Origin: Portunus trituberculatus | Taxonomy: Eukaryota; Arthropoda; Malacostraca; Decapoda; Portunidae | Assembly: GCF_017591435.1 (NCBI RefSeq) | Contig: NC_059295.1 | Span: 37,519,039-37,583,038, forward strand | Length of the DNA stretch: 64,000 nucleotides | Direction of reading: 5' to 3' | Shown: piece by piece, positions 55,465 through 64,000 of the stretch | How positions within the stretch are numbered: the stretch's first letter is position 1 | How the letters are laid out: each line of letters starts with the position of its first letter | Position numbers and translations under genes: made by a program | Notes under the pieces: generated by a model | Seen by the model: only the letters and a program-made list of their open reading frames with translations | The model's database searches: none | What the model was told of the DNA's origin: nothing

Positions 55465-55604
55465 GGAAATCACCATGGAAATCTTCATTCCTCCTGCTTT
55501 ATTATTTTCCAACGTTTCACCTTACAGCAAAAGGCATCATCAGGGCCTACAATGATTAATAACAAAAATATAAGTATAAAAGTATGAATTCGAATGTTGT
55601 CTTA

Positions 55605-55695
55605 ATACTTGATACTTCTCTCTTTGAAAGTTAATTCATAGGAAGACGGAAATACAGACGAAGGAAGGGAGTTCCTGAGTTTACAGTGGAAGTAA
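55605..55695 (-). mobile_element. Short fragment of jockey-type LINE 3' region
   Basis: CATAGGAAGACGGAAATACAG and AGGGAGTTCCTGAGTTTAC match copy G near 33760-33820 (CGTAGGAAGATGGAAATACAG). About 85 bases only. Confidence 0.6.
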
Positions 55696-55760
55696 AGTGG
55701 AAGTTCTTTTTGTTATGATAAAGTTTTATGACGAGTTTCAGCCACACATTTTGTGCGTTA

Positions 55761-56369
55761 TGCCCGTATCACACGGTCACGTATACCCGCGACAGCGTGT
55801 CGCGCGTCTGGAATATCGACGACCGCTTCGCAGAAAACGCCGATTTTCAGAGGACAGCGAGTCATCGGGAATGATCCAAGACCGTTGTCCATTTCCCGCG
55901 ACTGGAAGACCGTCTTGGAAAGACTATAATGAACATACTCCACAAAAATACTAAATTATTTTTATAATGCTTTATTTGGCATATATCATCAATATAATAC
56001 TGTAATTTTTCATGATTTGCATACCCATCACTTATACGATATTTATTAATTACCTACAGATAATATCGGATTTAGTTTTGATTTGTTTACCACCACAAGT
56101 GCTGGACTAGCCACCTTCGCGTCCAAATCCTTGCCTTCCTTTTTCGTTTGTTCTGCTCTTGCAGTGCAATTGCATAAAGTCCAACAGCAGCGTGGTCAAC
56201 TGGGTCCATTGTGTTCAGTGGCGCTCCGCCCGGGTTTGTTGTTGTTGTGGTGGTGAAGGTCTTGGATGGAAGATCAACGCCGTGTGCTATGTTTCCTGCG
56301 ATCTGATCGTCGAACATACTGGTCGGGCGACACGCTGTCGCGGGTATACGTGACCGTGTGATACGGGCA
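55761..56369. mobile_element. Harbinger-like MITE with perfect 43-bp TIRs
   Basis: TGCCCGTATCACACGGTCAC opens the left TIR (55761-55803). The exact reverse complement closes the right (56327-56369), all 43 bases matching, and looser similarity runs about 45 bases further in. TTA flanks both sides (55758-55760 and 56370-56372). Inside, the - strand encodes EQNKRKRKARIWTRRWL, resembling the basic N-terminal start of Harbinger nucleases. No full transposase. Perfect TIRs imply recent movement. Confidence 0.88.
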
Positions 56370-56505
56370 TTACCCTGCGGGACGTGGACCCAACTCGTCG
56401 TGCATCCCACCGACCACTTCCCTTGACCTCCACCCTTTTGAAAGTGGTTAACTATTAATCTATAACCAACTGATTGAATTGATAATATAAACACATATTT
56501 ATTAC

Positions 56506-58479
56506 TTAATATTTAAAGTTCAAGATGGGCAAGTTTCTTTTCAAAAACAGTAGCTTATCTACCTTTTCTGGCAAAAGCCGATTGCGTTTAGCGTCATATA
56601 TCAAGTCAGCACTACTAAACAGCTGCCTTCTAGGGACGCTACTTGGTGGACAGGAGGGATACTGGCAAGCTACCTTTGCCAAATCAGGGTAGGCTGTCTT
56701 CATTGTCTTCCACCACTGCAAACTATCTTGACTTGTTCCACTTATTCTTTTCTCCCTGTGATATTTCTCAATATCTTTTATGAGTAAGGGTACTACAGAT
56801 GAGTTTCCTGTTTCATCATCACTGCTGGAGGCAAGAATAGAGGTCATTGCTTCATCTAATGTTCCACAGGTGGTAGGTGTTTCACTCATATCACCTCTTC
56901 TTCGTTTCCTTCTTGGTTCTTCATCTTCCTCTTCTAGAGTAGTCGTCTGACGAAGCTCCTCACATACTCTGGCAAGTGATGATTTTACTTGATCAGTGAC
57001 GTGAGACGAATAAAAGAATTTACTCTTGTATCTTGGGTCAATATAGGTTGCAATTTTGTAAAGATCTTCATTTTCAATCCAAGAAAATCTTTTCTCAACA
57101 TCAGCTTCTTTCATGAAGTTTACTGCCTGTGTTGCTTGTCTGTCTTGTTTTAACTCAATCACTGATCCTGAGCCTGGTTCATCTTCATAACTTGTATCTG
57201 AAGTATGAGTTTCTTCAACAGGATTAGAAACTACTGATGTGGTATGCTGAAGGGTGTGTTTTAAGGACTTTACAAGTGGAATCATTTCAGCTGCTATTGA
57301 TGTGGAGTCACTAAGCTTTTTTGTGATATCTTCATAAGGTTGTAAGGCTTGTGCACATTTATACATAATCAACCATTCAGTATTGCTGAGCTGTTTAATT
57401 TTGGAGTTGGTAGCAGCATACACACACAGAGATTCCTTTATTTCTAGTGTTCTTTTTAGCATGTATAAGGTGCTATTCCATCTTGTGGGTGTATCATGAA
57501 CAACAGAGAGTTTAGGTACTTACAGCCTGTCCTGAATCTTTTTAAGTTCATCTTGTGCCATTGTTGAGTGATGAAAGTGTGTAGCAATACTACGAGTTTT
57601 TTTTTTTATCATGTTTTCTATATCACTATGTGATGATAACCTAGATTTAGCAATCAACTGTATTTTATGCAGAGGACAATCCAAATTATTTACACCTGAG
57701 AGAAACAGAGCTTTTTCATATTTGCTCCAGCATCACGCAAAAACACAGTGCACATTTGTACGAGATATGTTCCACTTCATCAACATATCATCAAACATTT
57801 TGGAAATATACTCTCCTGTATGTCGTTCTTCCAGTGGTTCAGCACTTAGCACAAAGTTCGTTCTTTCAAATTCCTTATTTATAGTATGTGCAGTTAAACT
57901 CAGCAGTGAGACACCCGCTGAGGTATCTGACCACACATCAGTTGTGAAGGAAAGTTTGTTGTCTTGCTTCACTTCATCAATTATTTCTTTTATTTTCTTG
58001 AAAACAGACTCATACATATCACTATATATCATTGATTAATAGAAATTTCGCTGCTTTAAACCGTATAGTGGAGCAGCTTCAGTCATCAGTCTCATGAATC
58101 CTATGTCCTCAACATGACTGAAAGGTAAATCATCCATGACTAACAATTCTTGTGTGCATTTATCCAGTTTCTTTACCTTAGGGTTAGAAGCATCCCATAA
58201 TGTTGCACTCTGAAAATACTCACCAACATTCCTTTGCTTAGCATCTGTCTTTGCTTTTTGCAAAGGTGTTTTTTCTATATTTATTTTTTCTTCCAACTTC
58301 TTTCACTCTTTTGCCATTAACTCTTCAAACTGTTCTTTATGCACTGATTTCAAGTGGTTTTTCAAAGAAGTAGTTCCACGTCTCTTTCGTGAATAATCTT
58401 TCTTGCACAACAGACACTGTGCTAGGTCACTTGACTTACTCATGAAATATTTCCACACTTCACTGCTATGTGACACCAT
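56506..58479 (-). pseudogene. hAT transposase with BED zinc finger (ZBED-like), broken
   Basis: Starts at ATG 58479. The BED finger has WKYFMSKSSDLAQCLLC and SLKNHLKSVH (C-x2-C, H-x4-H). The hAT catalytic core follows with LSFTTDVWSDTSAGVSLL, a second acidic block RDAGANMKK (frame +1), TPTRWNSTLYMLKRTLE, YIDPRYKSKFF and the C-terminal dimerisation segment WWKTMKTAYPDLAKVACQYP, SSVPRRQLFSSADLI. All parts lie in one frame over about 2 kb except a local shift near 57733. Damage: TGA after LMAKE (about 58306), TAA after KQRNFY, the local double frameshift, and TAA after QDRL (about 57522). A near complete but dead element; TIRs were not located. Confidence 0.88.
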
Positions 58480-59250
<771 letters not shown>

Positions 59251-59594
59251 TCTGTCGTTACTAAGTTTCTAACATTCCACCATTCACAGTTAGCTATTTA
59301 TTTACTATGTATTTGTACTTCATAGTCACTACGTAAAATTCGCTCCCTTCTCCTGCCCTTCCTCTAAATTCTAGACACATTACGTTGTGTAAGTTTGAAG
59401 GGAAATGAATACGTGATATTATTTGCTTTACTTTTACTAGATAATTAATTTATTAGACACACATCAGTAAATTTACTCCACATTTCTAGGCTCTGTCTGA
59501 ACTCTTAAGTCTGTAAGCACTAGGCAGTACTCTGCGAGTCTGTGACTACGTGTCTATATATTACTCTATAATATATCGGTTATGCAATGCATAA
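59251..59594. other. AT-rich intergenic region
   Basis: Nothing recognised. Confidence 0.45.
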
Positions 59595-59752
59595 ACACAT
59601 CCGCATCCACACATCCTCTGTAGAATGCGGATGAGGATGCGAATGCGGAGGCGGACGCGGATGTTCAGTTTATCACAACTATGGATGCGGATGGGGATGT
59701 GAAAAAATATGCGGATGTTCCGCTGATAAGGATGCGGATGCGGATATCTGAT
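59595..59752. repeat. Degenerate GGATGC hexamer repeat
   Basis: GATGCGGATG-type hexamers recur many times, starting with the complementary form (CACATCCGCATCC) and then running as GGATGCGGATATC. The inverted start suggests a small foldback or MITE rather than a simple satellite. Confidence 0.65.
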
Positions 59753-59755
59753 GCA

Positions 59756-60419
<664 letters not shown>

Positions 60420-60485
<66 letters not shown>
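60420..60485. repeat. (CT)n microsatellite
   Basis: About 66 bases of CT, followed by GCTCGCTCG. Confidence 0.96.
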
Positions 60486-60488
<3 letters not shown>

Positions 60489-60567
60489 CGCTCGTCCAAT
60501 TTCAAGTTTGCTCTCTGGTTGTTCAATCAGTATTCGGAAGTTAAGTATATAACATGCTTTGAATTGG

Positions 60568-60737
<170 letters not shown>

Positions 60738-61189
60738 TCTTGTATTGCATCTTATCCATTCCCTCTAATTCATTCAATATCAGGGATGATAAGAATGATC
60801 TTATATTCCATTCATTTCGTGCAAAAATAATATCACGTATGGTCTCTCATATTTCAATGATTTCGTTAGAAAGCTAAATGATTATTCCTTTTGTTCCTCC
60901 TGCAGTCTTTTCCATGTCCTTGAGGGGGTTAACAAGCCTCACACGTCTTCTCCACCAGACTCTACATCTACCTTGTCTCCACTCAAAACATTCCTCTGTC
61001 CCCTCAAGATGTGTCTCGTGCAGCGCTTCCACCTCTTCACGCTGCCTCATTTCCTTTAGTTTTCTGTTGTTGTTTTTTTTTACTTTTTAATCTAATCTTT
61101 GTGTCTCTATTCCTACTCTTTTGTCTCTTCAAACGTGGTCTTCTTCATCCAGGAGGAGAAGGAGGAAGAAGATTAAAAGAGGAGAAGGG
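60738..61189. other. Pyrimidine-biased intergenic region
   Basis: No gene recognised. Confidence 0.45.
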
Positions 61190-61285
61190 AAAGAAGGAGA
61201 AGAAGAAGGAGGAGGAGGAGGAGGAGGAGGAGGAGGAGGATAAGGAGATGGAGAAGGAGGAGGAGGACGAGAAGAAGAAAGCTTT
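61190..61285. repeat. (GGA)n/(GAA)n purine tract
   Basis: GGA trinucleotides with GAA interruptions, about 95 bases of nearly pure purine. Confidence 0.93.
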
Positions 61286-62218
61286 CCACACGTACACATC
61301 TACAGAGAATGAAAGGCTATTACCATCCGTTAAGTGACTGCAGCTTCAGCCTCTCACAGTCCACTGCAGCACTGTTTTTCGTATCTTGACTGCTGCTTAC
61401 ATGTCTAGTCCTCTGCTGTTCAAGTTAATGGCATGTCTCCTCCGATCCTAGTGTTCATACTCTTCAGTACCATGACGCGTTTCCATATTCTTTCTGATTA
61501 GTTTTTGGTGATTTTATACAACTTCAGAAACTATGTGTGGGATCAAAATATTAAAGACTGGTCATTAATCTTCTAACCTCCAATGACCCTTCCTAATGTC
61601 AATAAAATAAAATCGTACACAAATCTCAAGGTAAAAATGTGTCCCAGTACTGAAAGGGTTAAGGTAGTTTTTTTTTTTTATCTCAAGCAGCCAGCCAGCC
61701 AATCACGCTCAGGCTTAAGGAATCTTTGCACAGTATTAAAAAATTCAACTAAAAGTGCCATATTCTGAAATTTTTGCGCTCCACCTCCATTACATTCAAA
61801 AAGGCTTTAGTAGTGAGGCATAAGTAGTAGTAACACGTGTTTCAAAGATGCGTTTTTTATTCTTTTATGGTTCTATTGACAGATCAATGAGCTACCTACA
61901 TTACTAACGAAAGAATCACTCTTTAGGAAATGGCTGATCATCTCTGCGGCCTTTAAAAACAGTCGTGGCAAAGAAGACACCATAGAGTTTCCGATCAAGA
62001 GTCTAAATATCACGTAACCTTTCGTTCATCTAAAGACAATCGCGTCAGTCTTTGTCTCGATGACGTGGGTAATGTTAGAATCTTATGCATTCACTTGTAT
62101 CTTCTCACGCTCAACCAAATCACACGTTCAGCAAAGTGCCTCAAATTCCTTCGTTTATAAAAAAAAAAAAAAAAGAAGAGATGTAAACATTTTAATCATA
62201 TAGAGAGAGGAATAAGGA
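61286..62218. other. Intergenic region
   Basis: AT-rich and without recognised gene or element; A run at 62159-62174. Confidence 0.45.
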
Positions 62219-62223
62219 GACAG

Positions 62224-63047
<824 letters not shown>

Positions 63048-63110
63048 GAAGACAATAATAAGAATCAACGTCAATAATGTACTGAAGTATGTCTAAATTT
63101 AGTTTCCAGA

Positions 63111-63112
<2 letters not shown>

Positions 63113-63161
<49 letters not shown>
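63113..63161. repeat. (CT)n microsatellite
   Basis: About 48 bases of CT, 70 bases after the opposite GA tract, so the two can pair as an inverted repeat. Confidence 0.95.
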
Positions 63162-63164
<3 letters not shown>

Positions 63165-63801
63165 GGCTCTCTGTGTAATGCCCTGCTCTTCACTCTCCCT
63201 GCCTCCTTCACACACCATCACTCACCCCTCCCTCACTCCCACACTCACTCCTCCATTACTATACCCCCCCTTCTCACTTCTATACTCTCACTCCAGCATC
63301 TTCCTCTACACTAGTCTCCCTAACCCTCTGAGATCGTGTTTTTTTTTTCTTCTATATTAAAATTCCACCGCTACTTACCTATGCTATTACTCTCCACCTC
63401 GCTTCTGTGCCTTCCTCCACTCTCCTTCGTCTTTCCCTGCGTTTTGTTACCGCCAACACAGCGCCTTCGGATCGAACTACGTTGCTACACTCAATCAATG
63501 AATCAGTCCTCTTCTATCCATCTTCCTATCTTCCCGTTCTTTTTCCACCTTCTCTCCTTCCATCTCCTTACGTTCCTATTTCTTGCTTCCCACCCATGCG
63601 CCTCAAATTCCCCTGCCTCCCGCTCCTTCAACTCTCTCCCGTCACTCTCTCCCACTCCCATCACTCAGCCAGTCTTCTCTCGTTTGCCCTCCTTTGCCAG
63701 GCTGTTTGTTTCCCAGTGTTTGTACTGAAGTCATAACAGTTAATGCTTTCATATTAACAAAGTTCGTTTTTGTTTTTGTTTTTTTGCCATGGAGATAGTT
63801 T
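63162..63801. other. Pyrimidine-rich intergenic region
   Basis: C/T-rich with overlapping open frames typical of low complexity. No gene. Confidence 0.5.
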
Positions 63802-64000
63802 AGGAGGAGGAGGAGGAGGAGGAGGAGGAGGAGAGAAGAGGACAAGACGGATGAGGAAAAGGGAAAAAAAGGAAAAAAGGAGAAAAGAAAAAGGAACAGA
63901 AATAGGAGGAGGAGGAGGAGGAGGAGGAGGAGGAGGAGAAAAAGAGGAGGAGGAGAAAAAGAGGAGGAGGGCAAGAAGGACGAGGAAAAGGGAAAAAGAA
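63802..64000. repeat. (GGA)n-rich purine region to window end
   Basis: GGA at 63802-63833 and 63906-63938, separated by AAAAGG-type purine sequence; continues to the edge. Confidence 0.92.

Noticed and set aside
55470..55550. Possible Penelope-like element end (CAACGTTTCACCTTACAGC, then GGCATCATCAGGGC)
   Set aside because: The words resemble known Penelope termini, but only about 75 bases match in style, with no coding part or partner end; too weak to annotate.

Overview
This is a eukaryotic nuclear window, most likely from a decapod crustacean (crab type). Genes are split into small exons by long GT-AG introns, more than a tenth of the bases are microsatellites (AC, AT, CT, GAA, GGA), and intergenic space is full of decayed non-LTR retrotransposons and DNA transposons of families common in decapods. 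The taxonomic call is inference; the two real genes are recognised from protein motifs.

Region by region. About 0.56-27.6 kb holds one + strand gene, the jouberin (AHI1) orthologue: twelve phase-compatible coding exons (3497-26072, 1002 aa predicted) with a lysine/acid-rich N-terminus, the conserved pre-WD40 region, a WD40 propeller carried whole on one 1.5-kb exon, and an SH3 domain split over two exons. Its introns carry a MULE transposase relic, five antisense LINE copies, one sense LINE tail, a tRNA-derived SINE and TIR elements. At 28.7-31.1 kb, convergent on the - strand, lies COX20 (105 aa, three coding exons, the first coding only seven residues), the assembly factor for cytochrome c oxidase subunit 2. 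From 31 to 64 kb no complete gene is seen. That part holds a telomere-like foldback, jockey-type retrotransposon fragments on both strands, a 29-bp minisatellite, a MULE with its own inverted repeats, a 49-bp minisatellite carrying nuclear-receptor-like sites, a rearranged RT relic, a Harbinger-like MITE, a decayed BED-finger hAT transposase, several unassigned candidate exons, and very long AT, CT and GAA/GA tracts.

The most interesting structure is in AHI1 intron 4 (6156-16507) and intron 8. One LINE family sits in a head-to-tail chain in which every copy is preceded and most are followed by an AC tract: (AC)n-D-(AC)n-C-(AC)n-B-(AC)n-A on the - strand, and (CA)n-F-(CA)n-SINE-(TA)n on the + strand. 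This looks like a retrotransposon that inserts into AC microsatellites and remakes them with its own tail. The second unusual signal is the 49-bp minisatellite at 43785-44075, whose six units each keep a TCAAGGTC[A/G] core at an almost exact 49-bp period.

Jouberin acts at the ciliary transition zone and COX20 in the inner mitochondrial membrane. Nothing in the sequence suggests a functional link between them; they are simply convergent neighbours. All transposon proteins seen are interrupted, so no autonomous element is intact here.
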